DNA from: Diorhabda sublineata
Lineage: Eukaryota; Arthropoda; Insecta; Coleoptera; Chrysomelidae
DNA: 64,000 bases
Direction: 5' to 3'
Assembly (NCBI RefSeq): GCF_026230105.1
Contig: NC_079482.1
Location: 9,548,001-9,612,000 of the forward strand
Below, one piece after another: positions 1 through 12,810 of the stretch (its first letter is position 1; each line of letters begins with the position of its first letter). Under the pieces are notes generated by a model that saw only the letters and a program-made list of their open reading frames with translations, ran no database searches and was not told the DNA's origin. A program made the translations under genes and the position numbers.

Positions 1-1284
1 GAATTGATTAATATCTTCCGTAATGTTTACACTAAAATCCAGAGGAATATCTATGAATCCATGCAAATTATTCCCACTACTCAACATCAGTACACATTTG
101 TTTTAAATCTGTTATTGGCTGACATAAAAAAGTCATTCCAAACTTATGGTGTATATAGATGGGTCTGGTTGGAACGGTTGATCTCGATTTATGTTTTATC
201 AATTCAAAAGTTTGATTTTTATGACGGCTATTAGCATCGTAAGTAAAAATACTTCGTCTGAAAACTTCACTAAAAATAAGCCTGTTGAAATATACACGAA
301 ATAAGTATTACTTTTACAATATGAATTTTTCGACACAGAATACAAACAGAATTTGAAATAACTTTATATTGGATATATGATTTCAATTTCGAATCTTTTT
401 TTTTATTTTTATTTCAATTGCGTAAATCTCGTATTAATGCAAGAATATATCCAGGAGAATATTTATTATGGCTATAAATAGTACGCGATACTGGATTTTA
501 TTACTTTATATCTTTGCTCTCCACTTTACTGAGGTAATTTGAATCACAGCTTGATTTATCAGCGTATAGAGAAGTGCTTAATATTATGTTCTAACTGGAT
601 TGTCTCAATTTGTCTTTTATGGAAAATGCTTTTGGGAATCTTATCTTTTTTTGGAATGTAATATTAAAAACATATAATTATATAGTTGAGGAGATAAGCT
701 TCATTATTTGATAGCTCAGGAACAATTAGTGCAAAATATGGAGAACATTGTTATGTATGGAGTTATAAATTGGATATGGTCAGTATGTTTTCAGTGTAGA
801 CTTCGGGTTATTTCACGAGGTATTGAAAGACATTTCTGGTTGTTTTGGGTCAATTAGCTTTTTTTAATATATTCTTGTGACATGCTGCTTCCATTTTTTC
901 TTCTTCGTATTTCCTATTGTAGAATAGCTGTCAAAGTTTCACATTCGGTTTTTCACTAGCTATTGAATCAAAGGTTTCTGTTCCTATTATATCATTCGCT
1001 GAAGCATTGAGAAGATATTTGAACACATCTTCCATGTCTTCTTGTCATTTCTGTCCATTCGAATTTTCGGAAAGTTAAGAGTTACTGTCAATTATTTTCT
1101 CTCTTTTTTATTATTTGAAACGTTTTTCTAATATTTTATTCAATGATAAAATAAGTAATTGCACACAAATTGAGTGAAGTAAATACATAACATATTTACA
1201 CAATATTTCCTCTTGATGAATTTAACCAAAATAATTTTGAAATTTTAAATTGCACTGTATCTCCTCAAAACGTTAACAAAACAA
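1..1284. other. AT-rich, no gene seen
   Basis: The stretch is AT-rich with short chance frames only. The 76-residue frame at 4-234 has no recognisable motif. No RNA gene or repeat was identified. Confidence 0.5.
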
Positions 1285-1383
1285 TAAAAAGATTTATAGT
1301 TGGATATGCCTTTATTGTTTCTCAAAATATCAATACACCTTTGCATGGGTTTTAACAAATTGTCGAGACATTTTTTCCATATA

Positions 1384-2665
1384 CGAGGATATATTGAAAA
1401 ATTCTTAGCCTACTATAGAACCAAATAAAATTTCAATCTCAAAATATTTTATTACTCAATATATTTTCCTCTCAATTGAATACATAATTATTACATCGAA
1501 CCTGCAACGTCTTTAAACCTTTCAAAAAAAATGTTTCTTCTTGCTCTGCAAACCAGACCTCCACAGCTTTTATTACCTCCTCGTTGGAAGAGAACTCACG
1601 ACCTTTTAAACTTTTTTTCAATCAAGGAAAGATGTGATGAAAGATAATAGTCGGATGGAGCTAAATCTGGTGAATAAGGGGGTTGTTCTAGAAATTCAAA
1701 TGGTAAATCATGAATTTTTTGCATGGCAACATGATATTTGTGTGCAGGAGCGTTGTCCTGCAAAAACAAAACACCTTTGGATAGATTTCTGCGTCTTCTC
1801 TCTCTAATTTTTTAGTGGTCGAATAGTAATCTTCAGTTATTGTTCTACCCTTATCCAAAAAATCAATCATGATTACTCCATGGTAATCCCAAGAAACTGA
1901 AGCAAGAACTTTTCCAGCAGATTTTTGGACACGAAACTTCTTAGGTCTTGGAGAACCAGAGTGTCTCCATTCCATCAATTGTTGTTTTGTTTCTGGATCA
2001 TAGAAATGTACCCAAGTCTCATCCATATGAACAATTGGGTTTAAGAAGTCTACATCGTTTTCAAATCGAGCACAGATCGAACGCGATGCTTCTACCCTTG
2101 CACGCTTTTGTCAACATTCAAACATTTGGGGATTCATTTTGCAGCAATTTTTCTCATGTCTAAATTGACGTGAACTAGATGATGACTGCATTCGTATGAA
2201 ATATTCAGTGCTTCAGATATCCATTTTAGCTCTATTCGACGGTCTGATAAAATCGTGTCATGAACTGCAACGATATTTTCGGGGACTGACACAGAAACTG
2301 GTTTTCCGATCGGTCCTCATCTTTAATGGAAAAGTTACCTCTTTTAAAGCTTGCAGTCCAATTTTTCACGGTCGCATACGAAGGACATTGATCACCAAGG
2401 GTATTAAGCATATCTTCGTAAATCTGCTTACGTCTTAACCCTTTTAAATACAGATACTTGATGATGGCTCGATATTCCAATTTTTCGATTTTCACGCTTT
2501 TGGTGGACATCTTTTTACTTTTCCTTCATTTCGTAATTGTGATTTACTTTTTCGACGTCAAACTTCATACTGACACTTCTAAGTTATTGTTCGTTGCTAT
2601 GGTAACGCAATATTATGTTTATACATGGAACTGGTCTAGGCTAACTAGATATCAATACATCATCG
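1384..2665 (-). mobile_element. Full-length mariner transposon, nested
   Basis: This is a 1282-bp mariner with both ends visible. The left end starts CGAGGATATATTGA and the reverse complement of the right end starts CGATGATGTATTGA; both then continue to TTAGCCTA, giving imperfect terminal inverted repeats of about 28 bp. TA dinucleotides sit directly outside at 1382-1383 and 2666-2667, the target duplication expected for mariner. The length fits the family norm of about 1.3 kb. It lies inside an older mariner fragment of the same orientation, so it is the younger insertion. Confidence 0.9.
1472..2510 (-). pseudogene. mariner transposase, DD34D type, frameshifted
   Basis: This is a cut-and-paste transposase acting in the nucleus on its own inverted repeats. 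The coding length of about 345 residues is normal for mariner. From the start at 2510 the N-terminal helix-turn-helix region runs to about 2232 and contains SYATVKNW. Frameshifts and stops then interrupt the linker. The catalytic core resumes at about 2026 with MDETWVHFYDP (first Asp), continues to LQDNAP near 1760 (second Asp, in a shifted frame) and PYSPDLAPSD near 1660 (third Asp). All three acidic residues survive across frames. The C-terminus reads LKTLQVRC before a stop at 1472. It is inactive because of at least two frameshifts and a stop in the linker. Confidence 0.88.
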
Positions 2666-2784
2666 TAAACTTACAAAACATATGGTTTGAACGTATCAAT
2701 CGCTCTTTCAGGTGTAGAAAAACGTTGACCGTGCAATTTATTTCTGCTTTGCAAAAATAAGAAGAAATAATTGAGTGCCAATCG

Positions 2785-3175
2785 AGGACTTTTCTCGATA
2801 TCTCAACACTCTTTCCATCACATCCATGTAATTTACGCAAAAACGACTCTTTCCGCTAAGCATGATATGACTTCAATAATTTATCCAATCTCGATGCTCC
2901 CTAGCGAATACTGATCTTGCTATACGATGATCTGACTAGAGTTTTGGTGCTTTTGTTGACACCTAACAATTCAACCCATCATTTAACCGTCTTCTTACAT
3001 AGACGGATTTTTTCTAAACTATTTCGATTCTGTATAGCTGTTTCATTTTGTAACGTCTGTATGACCATGAAATACTCATATAAGGCGCTAGTTACCCAAT
3101 CTTCTTCTGAGTACGTACGATTCAGTTGGAGGATGCAATGTATCACCGATGTCGAAACCACTGTGCTATACTAAT
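2785..3175 (-). pseudogene. Tc1-like transposase remnant
   Basis: A heavily broken Tc1-type DDE transposase. Readable pieces on the minus strand are FAREHRDWINY near 2890-2920 and GKSRFCVNYMD near 2835-2865. They correspond to the conserved stretch around the first catalytic acidic residue in Tc1 proteins; the usual acidic pair there is now Gly-Lys. A preceding region near 2940-3010 looks like the linker. No terminal repeats were found. It abuts the mariner fragment at about 2784, so either the two were brought together by deletion or the mariner inserted into it. Confidence 0.5.
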
Positions 3176-3179
3176 TTGT

Positions 3180-6040
3180 TATATGTTAACAGTAAAATCT
3201 TCTACAGTTCTCTTTCACAGCATCTCCAAAGTTTTTATCAGTAAAAACAAGAAATGTTAAATCTTATGTAGCTGCTAATTTTTAAAAAATGTGCATTCAA
3301 AGATTCAAATTGTCCACGCGTTTTAGCAATTCGCCCTCATTTATTTAAAACGAATTTATTCTACCTGGCTGTTGTACACCGTATAGTAGATGATTTATAG
3401 ACTATGTTACACTACACGCACCCATATTCCAGTGTTCCAATGAATCTAATGGAGTACAGGATTTGTGCTGGATGGCTAATCGAACCTAATTTAGACTAGT
3501 ATTTTGTCAATCTGTAAATGCAATTAATTATCCACTATAATGAAGTTTGGTACGCGTTATCATGAAGAAAAATGGAATTTTCGCCTAAGAATGACGTAAA
3601 AAGCAGAACAGGGAAAGTTAGTCCAAGGCAAAGTATTGCAATGTTTTTCTTATTTATTCTATTCGTGAGGTGAGGTGAAATTAATTTATTTAGATACCTT
3701 ACTATCACTTAACCAACTTAAATAATTTATTTGAATTATTCGATTACTTTCTACTTTGTTTTGTCACTACGATTATTTATTATTTAAACTGAACTAAACT
3801 GCTCTACATAAACTCCATATATATCCCAAAATAATTCTCAAAAGTTCTAGAAAAATAGAGAAACAAAACAAATAAATAAAAAGACCTTCCTAGAACTTAT
3901 TCAAATTCAAACGATATAAATAAACAGCTTGCTATAAAAACTTATATGAACTTTGTAATTTGAATGTTCTCTTTTCAATAGTTTCTAACGCAATCTATAT
4001 AGTTTTTGTTAAAGTAATATGGCTTAAAGTTCCGTATATAATTTTTATTATTAAAGTTAACATATCGAAAGAAACTCTCATAAAAAATCATACGTTCATG
4101 ACCTTGTCATAAAATAATTTTGATTTTTTGGGTGGAAAGGGCCAGAGAGATAATGCCATTGTAAAATCCTGATGTTTCCTTCTTATATATTTTATTCAAA
4201 CAGAAACTTTTCCCTGTTTTTGTACAAGAAACCACTCGAGAGTTTCCGTATTCTCTGAAAAAACTTCTTGATATTTTTACCACATTTGGTTCACAAATGT
4301 ATATAATCAATTTGCTCCGCTGGATTGAGCACAATTTATCATCAATTCTCGTGTGTTGTTGTTATTAAATATATTTTTTAGATACTTCTACCACTAATGA
4401 TCATTGAAATTTTCCAAATAAATGCAAGTAAGTGAATGGTAGGAGAATATAGAAAAGTGACTCGAGGGGTAGTACTATATGGTTTTTCCCTATATATGTA
4501 TCTAGTTTATGCAGCTACTTGAGAGCCAGTATCTCGAAATATGTGTAACAAATTGAACCAAGGAATATCAAAAGTTGTGAAGTAAGATGCATTAAATATA
4601 AGAGATCCTACATAATTAACATTTTTAGTCAATTTATAGTAGAGTGTGCGCAAAAACACAGACTTCTAGTCCATATAACATATGGATGTCGTATGTGGTG
4701 AATTTTTGTGTCCTCGTCGAATAATAGGTTCTAACAGTAGGATTTTAGTCAGTAGATTGAAGGCAGACTAAAATATTTTATTGCACGTTTCACTGGACAC
4801 TTTAATTGATATTCTAACCAAGAGAACTTGTAGAGCACATTCAATGGAGAATTATTCTCAGAAATTTTAATTCAAATATCTCGATAATATTTGATGTGGA
4901 CGTTGAACTTCATCGTTGGATTCTACATGTCGGAATAGTTTTTAAAGTTGACTTACATAACAATAGCTTATTCCTCAAACAATCCAGATAGTTGACTAAA
5001 TTTAATCCCAAGATATTTTCTTCTCGTGAAGAGGTATTATTTACAAAAGAAATCTCCGGATGAATTTCACTATATTCGACCTTCTCCCTCTATGCAATTT
5101 CATACTCAAAGTCGACGTATTTTTACCATTGCAGAGGCCTGTCGAAATTAGTTTGAAGGATTTGTACTGCAGTTTGAGGAAGTGTGAAGCTACTTAATTA
5201 GTGTGAACAGCATATGCTGCACTAAGTGTATTGTCTGAAGTGAGTTTGTTTATAAAATATATAGGAGCTGTTCCAAAACACCTTAGAGATCACCTGTTTT
5301 TATTGGATCTATTTTTAAGGTAGGATTTTGGAATGAGAAAATAATTTAGTGAAAGTAATTTCCTGATTTCGTGAAGTAGGCAAACTTCATCAAATGTCTG
5401 ATTTACATCAAGGTACATCCCAGAAAGGTGTTTTTTTCCAAGTCAGGTATGATTTTATTTGTTGTCCCTTGTACTTTCTCGATAGTAGCTAGTTCCTCCC
5501 GGAATACAAATTGATTCTTTAGAATAACTTGTCTTTTATTAAGAATCGGTATAATTCTAATTGGTCTATGGGAAGTAGCTCCTTCAGTCCGTTCCCTAGG
5601 TTTATATTTAAGGATTATTTTAGCTAGTTTACAGTGAAATGTTATTCTACTATAAGTTAGATACTACATACAAGTGTTTTCTACATTAAGCTTTACTAAA
5701 TATTTCAAAGTTTTTTATGTAAATGTTGATGGATAAAGCTCAATAAGTTAATTTCACACTTAAGACTTTATTACATCACTTATTACACTAATTATAACAT
5801 TACAAACACTGTAATAGCTAACACTACTCCATATCACTTCTTTACCGCCTGGATTACTTGTATTGGCGCGAATCTACAATATCCTTTTAACTTCCCTACT
5901 GTGAACTCCTGCCTGCTTTTGCATTTATTCTAGAACTTGCTAGAATAAACAAATTCTATTCAGAAACTACTGTCCAGTTAAAGTTAGTTTCTTCTCCAGA
6001 AATAATTAGAACATAGTTCATGGCTATACAATAATAGATG
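3180..6040. other. AT-rich, no gene seen
   Basis: No coding frame longer than about 75 codons has recognisable content, and no structured repeats were found by eye. It is probably ordinary intergenic or intronic DNA. Confidence 0.45.
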
Positions 6041-6046
6041 GAGTTT

Positions 6047-6330
6047 CTATGTGTCTTTGATGTATTTCAGGCGTTGAATTGTTCTTTGTACTTGTTTTAG
6101 AGTTATTAGATTTTTATTCACTTCATTGGAGATTATGTTCTCTCTTCCGTCTCCTTGGACTGCTGGGCAGTCAACGAGAGTATGTCCAATTGTGATTGTT
6201 ACAACACACTTGCTATTTGGGTGGGTACTCTTTGGATATTCTATAATCACAAGTTATCGGAGTGTCGATGTTTCAATTTGTTTTAGTCGTTCGGACATTA
6301 GACGATCTATAAATTACGGCTTGGATTATT
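6047..6330 (-). pseudogene. Possible non-LTR retrotransposon C-terminal fragment
   Basis: The minus frame contains a Cys followed by a GHTLVDCPAV stretch. This resembles the Cys-His knuckle that ends many insect non-LTR polyproteins, where a HxLxxCP pattern is typical. The upstream sequence is too decayed to confirm a reverse transcriptase, and no polyA or target duplication was seen. It could be a chance resemblance. Confidence 0.3.
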
Positions 6331-6339
6331 TTTAATTAT

Positions 6340-9300
6340 TTTGTTAACGACTCCATTCTATTCTGACCAGTGTTCTTCAACCTTTTTTATGCTATATCCT
6401 ACCCAAGCCATTCTAAAATTCTCATGCCTCCCTATGAAACATATACATAATTTTTAATATTGAAAAATTGGATTGTTCAATAGAGAAGCTTGAATGATAG
6501 GTTTCAGGAAGAAATCACTAGAAATTGTTAACGTAACACATTAAGTGAATTTTTAAAACATAATGGAAAACTAAAATTCAGATTCGAAATAATTTTGATG
6601 AAGATTTCAATTGAAAGCGGAATCTCCCTTGACCCTTCAACCCCTAAAAAATGATAACATTAAATTAAAAAAAAGTCCAAATTAATACGAAATCTACGAC
6701 TAAATATACAGTGGTTGTGAAAAAAATAAATGCTTCTCAAATTCCATGGGTGTCTGTCAGCTGACACGTGACGTTTCCTGTTCAATACACACCTATAAAT
6801 TTGATTAAATTATGGAACGATAAATGATTTTCATCTATTATGAAACCACAAACATTTTAATTACGTCTGTAGATTAATGCATCAGGATAAGAGCGTGAAG
6901 TCATCTTTTTCTTTTATCATCCCCTTCATTCGGAATTATCATACTTTTTATTGCGACCAATTATTTAATTAAATTGAATGGGACTTTTTAACAGGAAAAA
7001 CCAAGATAAAATAATTTCATGACTTTTTCTCGCCAGCGAAGTGTTCAGTAAAACTAATTTTTGGACATTAGCATATTTCACTTTCTGAATTATTGGAGTG
7101 CATGTATACACTATATGTACAAATTTTTATAGAAGCTTACTCTTTTAGGGTATATCTAGTTATTTAACACGGATTTACAGTCAATGGTATATCTTGTCAT
7201 ATATTTTATAACTGATTTTCTAATTCACAATTAAAATAATCATTCTAATTATATTGCGACAAGAATATTCTAAAGACACAACTCACGGACTTTGTCTTCA
7301 ATTGAATTTTCTGTCTGTATTTTGATAATAAAACCTGGAAGAAATTGAATACGTTCATTTCCTTAATTCATTGAAATTATTTCGCATATTGGACAAGTCT
7401 CATCATATTTTAATACAGAGTGTGCGAAAGTCTTTTTGTCTAAACAGTAACGCTGCAGCACACGAATTGTTTTTAATTAATACGTATTTGTTGCTATGGA
7501 CCGTTCCCTTAGCAACAACATTCCTAACCTTTTCCAACATATGTCGTATGTAGGGTCATTGGAAAGTTCATGAACAGTTGATCTCAACATAACCTGTGTT
7601 ATTATTCTTTCTACCCTGGTAGATCGCTGGGTAAATGTGATCAGCTGACGGGTTGTTCACTTTTTCTATGGAGCTGTATAAATTATTTATTCCCCTTAAA
7701 TTGCTTTCTACTATGAATTCTCATAAGCAGCATCATTGATAGGTTAGGTGTGAGGGTGTTGATCGTTGATAACTGCTCAATAACAAATATTAAACATATA
7801 GAATCTATTATACAACTAAATAAATATTTTAGAGAAATTAACGCACAAAGAAATTTCCACCGAAAAATGACGTGTAGTTCGGAAACAGTGATCTAAATAT
7901 CGTTCGGGGTAAGGATCCGCAATCAGCTGATAGGTGATTTACCTGACCCCGGGTTATAGTGTACAGGAAATTGTACTTCTCAAGTTACTCCAAGAACACG
8001 TAAACAAACATTTTCGACAGACATTTCAAAGAAGAAAACTGAAAGGAAAATTCATTTAATTTAATAGGAAAAATACAAAACTTTCACGTTATTAGTGTGG
8101 CGGAACCAGTACTTCGTTAAAGAGATTTTAATATTTTTTTTTCTCTAGACATGAATCCACTTATCTAAATTCGACGCGAAGTAGTCGTCAGTCGTTTTCA
8201 TTATTCATTCATTAGTTAGACATTAAAAATTAGTAGTAGCGACAAGAAATTTCTAGGAAAACAGCACTACTCACGTCTTGAAATCTCGGACCTGCGCATC
8301 TTTATGCCAAAAATTCAACTTTCGGTGATTGTAGTGTAATATACTACAGTATTAATTCATTTTGTGTAGATACAAAAATGTTTTGAAATAATTTGAAATA
8401 CTAGGCTGACTGATACGATATACGATTTTTAATACAAGTTTTTCATCGTTTTTTTTTGAACTTAAAACAAATAATATTATTCATAAAGATCATCTAATTA
8501 AAGTCTTTATCACTTCCAATTACAAGTCACAAAAATTGAATTGTTTTGTTTTTGACAAAGTTCCTGTAACTCTATACACAATCTCTGACAACACCGTTTT
8601 TGTTAAATAAATTCGAAGAGAACCCTTTCGATATAAAAATTCATCAGTTTTATACCAAAATGCTAAGATCTGAGCCAAAATATTTATGATGCAACAACTT
8701 TTTGAAGTAGTCGGATCAACAATCGCTCAAGATTAAAATCATTATATGTTTCATAGCTGTCAAACAGATAGTACAGAAAATCTGCTACATTAATTCAGAT
8801 TTTATACACCAGTTCCTTTTCAACATTTTTTTGAACAGTAACAAGTTTATTCTAGTCTTTTCCACAACTATGTATATTTGAGCTCACCCTAAAGTTGATT
8901 TTCTAACTTAATAACAGAATAATATTTCACAATTCATTAAACCGTCGCAATTACGGCGACCCTTTTAAACAAACAAAATTAATTCATTTGGCAAAATTCA
9001 CCGCAACAGTAGATAAGCAAACTAATAAACTCTCCATCTCATCGTATTACAGCCCAAACAAACAGATCAATGTCATAAATACCTAAATTAGAGGAAGAAC
9101 TTTAGAAATGAAAATACGGATAATGTAGCTTTGTTAAATGATTATTGTGATTGGGGTGCTATATTGTTGCAATAACTGGTACTTGAGTAGTAGTATCATG
9201 GAATTCTTTCTTATTATTTTTAATCACGCTAAAACATTTTTAGATTTAATTATTGTAATCGATAATTCGAAATATTGGAAATACTTTTTCCGATAGCTCC

Positions 9301-9370
9301 TCTCAAATAAGTTTTGGTCCTGTGATTTGCATAACATTAATCTTTCAGGAAGCCTTATAAGAAGAAATCA
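6340..9370. other. AT-rich, no gene seen
   Basis: No supportable gene. A slightly GC-richer patch at about 7890-7960 contains a GATCCGCAATCAGCTGAT phrase and is otherwise featureless. The rest is AT-rich with short frames only. Confidence 0.45.
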
Positions 9371-9379
9371 CAAATTGTG

Positions 9380-9416
9380 TGCAATTTGTGTGTGTGTGTG
9401 TGTATGTGTGTGTGGC
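9380..9416. repeat. (TG)n microsatellite
   Basis: A run of TG dinucleotides with one TA interruption. It lies just beyond the 3' end of the minus-strand non-LTR element, where such elements often carry simple-sequence tails, so it may be the element's tail rather than independent DNA. Confidence 0.8.
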
Positions 9417-9477
9417 ATATGAGAGAATTAGCTGCTGCTCTTCCTTATAGTAGCTAAGATTTTATATCTTCTTCCTT

Positions 9478-9822
9478 CTAGTGGGCGTCATTCGCTCTTC
9501 TTCTTTCAATGGAACGCAGTTCCATAAGGACTTCCGTGACAAACGAATTGATAGCATTCCAGGCAGCTTCTGATGACAGCATTTCTTCTACTATTGTCTC
9601 TGGCTGGATTCTCTTCTTTAGGATCGTCTGCAGCTCATCTCGTTGTGGATAGAATCGTGGGCAGTCAAAGAAAACGTGCTCTGCGTCTTCATTGATTCCT
9701 GGGCAGGACGGATACTCCGGAGAATCATCATGCTTGAAGCGGTGAAGATATGTCCGAAAGCATCCATGTCCTGACAACATCTGCGTCAGATAATAGTTGA
9801 CCTCGCCATAATTCCGATTCAT
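9478..9822 (-). pseudogene. C-terminal Cys-His region of R1-like element
   Basis: Contains YYLTQMLSGHGCFRTYLHRF and SCPGINEDAEHVFFDCPRF, the C-terminal zinc-knuckle region of R1-group RTs (about 110 residues). The first Cys of the usual pair appears to be Tyr (EYPSC). The frame ends naturally at 9478, then a short 3' untranslated stretch runs to the TG/CA repeat. Confidence 0.7.
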
Positions 9823-9885
9823 CCAAACGTCGATCTTTGGTATGAGCCGGTATGTCCATCTTCCTTTTGATGCTGTTCTGCTGTT

Positions 9886-10344
9886 CTACCGTTCTTCAAC
9901 TCTGAGTTCCTCGGCACTTAGTGTAGTTGACCTCTTTCGTTGGTAAAGGTTCCTTCTTTCCTCAGCTAGAACTCTGAGTGGTAATGTTCCGGAAATGACA
10001 CAGACTGCTTCCTCCGATATTGTGCGGAAGGCGCTGACTACTCTTACAGCATTTAGACGATATACTGGTCCAGCCTTTCTCCATGACTCTTGCAGCTCCA
10101 GCGCATCTGCCCAAATGGATATTCCATAAGTGAGCACCGATGTGACAACTGATGATAATAGTAGTCTTCTGCAGTGCTTTGGGCCGCCGACGTTAGGCAT
10201 CAGTCTTGCGAGACTAGCTCTTATTACCGATGCTTTGGCACTGACGTGTTCTACCTGCTGCTTGAAGTTGAGTCGGTCATCAAGCATCACTCCCAGATAT
10301 CGGATATACGGTTGTGATGTGATTTCTTGTGTACCGACTTTCAA
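9886..10344 (-). pseudogene. RT thumb/C-terminal domain of R1-like element
   Basis: Reads IRYLGVMLDDRLNF (the conserved YLGV motif after the palm), LTYGISIWADA, and RLNAVRVVSAFRTISEEAVCVISG, the typical connector in R1-group polyproteins. A stop at 9886-9888 ends it, but the next piece (9822 down) is in the same frame, so only one substitution separates them. Confidence 0.75.
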
Positions 10345-10649
10345 CTTGATGGTCTCACTGCTTTTCGGCTGCTAATAAGCACTGCCTCAGTCTTGTGTTT
10401 CGCCAGTTGGAGATTCATTTCGTCCATCCATTGGTTGACTTTGTCAAAGGTGATGTCGAACATATGGCTTATCTTATCAAGATGTTTGGCAACGATCACG
10501 ACCGCTACATTATCTGCGTACGCTATCAGTTTGACGTTACTTGGTAGTTTCAGTCTTAACAGTCCGTCGTACATGACATTCCACAGGAGTGGGCCTAGAA
10601 CAGAGCCCTCCTGTAATATCGTACTCCTTAGGACCATTCTTCGTGTCAT
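10341..10649 (-). pseudogene. Reverse transcriptase palm with YADN in place of YADD
   Basis: Contains EGSVLGPLLWNVMYDGLL and the palm motif as YADN, with the second catalytic Asp replaced by Asn. The paired Asp residues bind the metal ions, so this copy could not polymerise even if its frame were repaired. KVNQWMDEMNLQLAKHKTE follows, the conserved segment after the palm. The frame ends at 10341 and the next piece is shifted by about one base. Confidence 0.8.
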
Positions 10650-10899
10650 ATTTGAGAACTCTATCGGTAAAGTAGCTGGCTACTATCCTACACAGATATT
10701 CTGGAACGCTTTTCTCTCGTAGAGCTTGCATGATGCAGTTCCAGTTGGCGGAATTGAAGGCGTTTTTGATGTCTAATGTCGCCACCAGGCAATACTTCTT
10801 TGTGCCGCCGTTCCATCTGGTTCCTGCGATCACTTCCTTAGCGATATTAACAACCAGATTAATCGCGTTCAGTGTTGATCGTCCTTTCCGAAATCCATA
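10537..10899 (-). pseudogene. Reverse transcriptase middle segment of R1-like element
   Basis: This continues the upstream frame after the TAG at 10900-10902 with YGFRKGRSTLNAI and CLVATLDIKNAFNSANW. The latter carries the first RT catalytic Asp (LDIKNAFN). Translation to about 10640 is sensible; then a frameshift moves the reading into the frame of 10341-10649. Same element and orientation as its neighbours. Confidence 0.75.
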
Positions 10900-12723
10900 C
10901 TAGTTGTCAGCTAGGAGTTGATCGACTACTTCTTCTATTCGTCGATGAATTATACCCTCTAAAATCTTACCTGCTGTATCTAACATGCAGAGTGTACGGT
11001 AAAATGACGGTTCATCCGGCGACTTTTTTCCTTTCGGAAGCAATACCATTCGTTGCTGTTTCCACTTCTTTGGGAAGGTCCCTTCTTTGAGGCAGATGTT
11101 GTACACGTCTAGGAACAATGTCGGTGCTGCCTTTAAGATTGTTTTCAAGGCAATATTAGGGTTTCCGTCCAATCCCGGCGCTTTATTATTTCCTACACGG
11201 TTACAGGCCTCCAACAGCTCCTCTTTAGTGACAGATGGTATGTCGTCCAGTTCACTTGGAGCCAATTGGTAATTGAAATTTCTTTGCTGTGGCAAATGCG
11301 CAGTGACGATTTTTTGAAGGAGATGAGCACACGTAGGTGATGGCATTTGTTGCTTTTTCAAGTGGGTCATGACCACCTTATAAGGCCTACCCCACACGTC
11401 TTTGTCTACCTCGTATATAAGTTCTTTCCAGCATCTTCTTTTCCTCTCTTTGATAGCTTTATTCAGCTCATGACGCGCTTTTTTGTACTCTGCTATTAAC
11501 TCCGCTGAGTTGGGCCGTTGACAGCCGCGCTGAGAGATTCTTTTCTTCCTGTGACACTCTTTACGAAGGCTGCTGATGTGGTCGTTCCACCAATGCACTG
11601 AAGATCTTGCGTTCATGCCACGTTTACGAGGCATACTTGCATCACAAGCATGTGTTACTTTCCTCATCAGGTCCTTAGTCTGTTCACATCCAAAGTTGAT
11701 CGGATCACTGTCGAGAGCTATTAGCAATAATTCTGGGTCAAAAGACTTTACTTTCCAACCAACGATGTTTGATAGCTTGATATGCTTCCTGAAGTTCTGG
11801 TTGCTTGATATTTCCCAGAATATTGCATGATGGTCGCTGGCGGTATAGATATCCAATACTTCCCATTTGTCGTTACCTTTAGCAAGGCTACTACTGACAA
11901 AAATGAGATCTACAATCGAGCTTGCGTCGCCCTTGGTGTAGGTCGGCGTGTCACCGCTGTTGAGCAAGACTACATCTAGTGTAATAAAAGCCTCCAGCAG
12001 TGCCTTCCCTCGTGCGTTGGTATGTTTGCTACCCCAGTCGACTGCCCAGGAGTTGAAGTCTCCGGCTATCGCTAATGGATGGTATTGCTTCGCATCTTCG
12101 ATTAGTCGATCCAGGAAATCAGTGAAGTCATCAATAGGGAGGCTAGGTGGTGCATAGCAGCTATAGAAGCGGATGCCCTCTACTTTGGCGTCTTCCTGTA
12201 GGATGTCCACGATAGTTTTCTGCAAAGCTTGGCCTTTGTCGGTACTTTTCCTAGAGAGCGTTATCAGCATATTTCCGGCTCTGGTTTTGTGGATCTTATC
12301 CACGGTGGTACGGACCTGCTCTTCGGGGACGTCCTTCTTTATTCGACGCAAAATCTCTGCGAACTTCGCCGGCTCAGATGGGCGGATGATTAGTGCATCT
12401 GGCTTGATCCGCTGACGCGGTTTTCTGCGCTTAGGCTCCGGCTGGGGCTTCTTCGTTGGCTTCTCCTTCCAGAGCTCTTCTTTCTTCTGCTTCTTCAAGT
12501 CTTTCTTGGACTGAACAAGCTTCCAAGCCGCTTTGGTCTGATTCTTGTCAGCGTCGAGCGACGCTAGTTTCGTCGGCGGACTTTGTTTCGCGTCCAGCTT
12601 CTTCGTCACTTGCGTGTCCACAGGATCAGATGAACTCCGTACCCTTTTGTTATTCTTCTTGGGGACATTTTTATTGAGGTCACCAGCAACTGACTCAGTG
12701 TCAGCTTCTGCTCCGGTGTCCAT
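10900..12723 (-). pseudogene. In-frame gag-endonuclease-RT fusion of R1-like element
   Basis: An uninterrupted 607-codon frame. Residues 1-184 are ORF1: Ser/Lys-rich, then a basic stretch (about 73-107) and the conserved region around KFAEILRRIKKDVPEE. From about residue 185 (near 12171) the frame enters the middle of the endonuclease: RFYSCYAPPSLP, the IAGDFNSW motif and the ASDHHAIFWE motif. The reverse transcriptase fingers begin around residue 520 with NNKAPGLDG. In intact relatives ORF1 is followed by zinc knuckles, a stop and the endonuclease N-terminus with its first catalytic Asn and Glu. All of that is missing here, so an internal deletion has joined the two ORFs in frame. The frame ends in a TAG exactly before YGFRKG, within the RT. 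Confidence 0.8.
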
Positions 12724-12810
12724 CGCTTCAACAGGTGGCAGTTCCGCTTGTTTTGGCGTCGCCGTCTGCAGTGACTCGTTTGGTTTTAGGCTGAAGTGGC
12801 CATGCCGCTG

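Larger units (their letters stand above)
1285..2783 (-). mobile_element. Older mariner (irritans-like) 3' fragment, interrupted
   Basis: Two pieces of one old transposase tail flank the nested mariner. The upstream piece (2666-2783) reads LHGQRFSTPERAIDTFKPYVL, allowing one residue of uncertainty at the ends. The downstream piece (1285-1381) reads KKCLDNLLKPMQRCIDI. In the mariner family these motifs normally follow each other near the C-terminus, and the break falls exactly at the TA insertion site. The phrase around 2763-2783 also matches the other mariner copy at 20.1-21.2 kb at nucleotide level. Only the C-terminal third survives. Confidence 0.6.
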
